A DNA stretch of 64,000 nt from Candidatus Ulvibacter alkanivorans (lineage in GTDB: Bacteria > Bacteroidota > Bacteroidia > Flavobacteriales > Flavobacteriaceae). The stretch spans positions 91,181 through 155,180 of the forward strand of contig NZ_QOLC01000098.1 in the NCBI RefSeq assembly GCF_003333325.1, given 5' to 3'. The translations under genes and the position numbers were made by a program. A model generated the notes under the pieces. That model ran no database searches. It saw only the letters and a program-made list of their open reading frames with translations, and had not been told where the DNA came from. Positions 63,914 to 64,000 of the stretch are shown piece after piece (position 1 is the stretch's first letter; the number at the start of each line of letters is the position of its first letter).

Positions 63914-64000
63914 CACTTTTCGTTCAAAAATGAACACTATTCGATAACATTTGACTTAAATTTTCAAAAAACTCAGTCCTAACTATCTAATTCAGAAATA

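Larger units (their letters stand above)
1..64000. repeat. Dispersed octamer CTTCGGAA / TTCCGAAG, about 45 copies
   Basis: Counted by eye: about 25 as CTTCGGAA and 20 as TTCCGAAG on the plus strand. Examples: 4174, 6299, 8753, 17141, 18811, 22710, 34330, 44917, 46790, 52856, 55732, 57549, 57651, 63178. It occurs in all three codon frames and in gene gaps near 26580, 36044, 44917 and 55911. Expected by composition is about two. Function unknown. Confidence 0.75.

Overview
The window looks like chromosomal DNA of a gliding or T9SS-carrying member of the Flavobacteriaceae (Bacteroidota), probably marine. The reasons are: PorU and PorV of the type IX secretion system next to the gliding lipoprotein GldJ; Bacteroidota-type promoters (-7 TAnnTTTG, often with TTTG or TTG about 18-22 bp upstream); a Spo0B-associated Obg/adk pair; a NhaD sodium/proton antiporter; and GC that looks close to 40 percent. 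No phage, insertion sequence, CRISPR array or plasmid function was recognised; this is mostly core genome with a few accessory surface genes.

Layout. 1-6000 (mostly minus): truncated mpl, a TPR protein, a DUF4136-type lipoprotein, a plus-strand alpha/beta hydrolase, obgE and adk. 6100-9900 (plus): purK-purE and an M3 oligopeptidase. 10000-19900: an ECF sigma factor with a small zinc-type anti-sigma candidate, a UbiA-like membrane protein (minus), gcvP, a three-gene KASIII-like/methyltransferase/glycosyltransferase operon, alkaline phosphatase and an MlaE/MlaF-type ABC transporter. 19900-32200 (minus): DUF389 protein, manC-like nucleotidyltransferase, SprT-like protein, SDR, pdhC, pdhA, cdd, porV, porU. 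32400-35500 (plus): gldJ and murF. 35480-36300: an 820-bp gene-poor stretch with a three-unit tandem repeat and two tRNA-Val genes. 36300-43500 (minus): folC, tonB, exbD, exbB, nhaD, an amino-acid dehydrogenase and anmK. 43600-64000: acyl-CoA dehydrogenase, putative porin, rnhB, a large lipoprotein with a propeller-like C-terminus, a TapB-like protein, lipB, a small lipoprotein, a 52-residue Pmp3/YqaE protein, lysS, a toroid-fold protein, an FN3-diheme cytochrome lipoprotein, two Spy-like small secreted proteins, hemL, a LysM glucosaminidase, an ACC-deaminase-like enzyme and a large repeat-containing surface protein.

Functional themes are cell-envelope building and recycling (Mpl, MurF, AnmK, glucosaminidase), type IX secretion and gliding (PorU, PorV, GldJ), energised outer-membrane transport (ExbB-ExbD-TonB), central metabolism (Pdh, GcvP, PurEK, FolC, HemL) and lipoate supply (LipB) for the lipoylated Pdh E2 and the glycine cleavage system.

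The most unusual DNA-level signal is the octamer CTTCGGAA, of which I count about 45 exact copies by eye, in all reading frames, on both strands and between genes, roughly one per 1.4 kb against about two expected by chance. It resembles an uptake-sequence or Chi-like signal. Other signals of interest are three copies of a two-hairpin intercistronic element placed right after stop codons, a three-unit tandem array of paired hairpins beside two tRNA-Val genes, a tRNA-Val(GAC) with C at position 33, and a folC gene whose family-conserved N-terminus has no ATG, GTG or TTG start.
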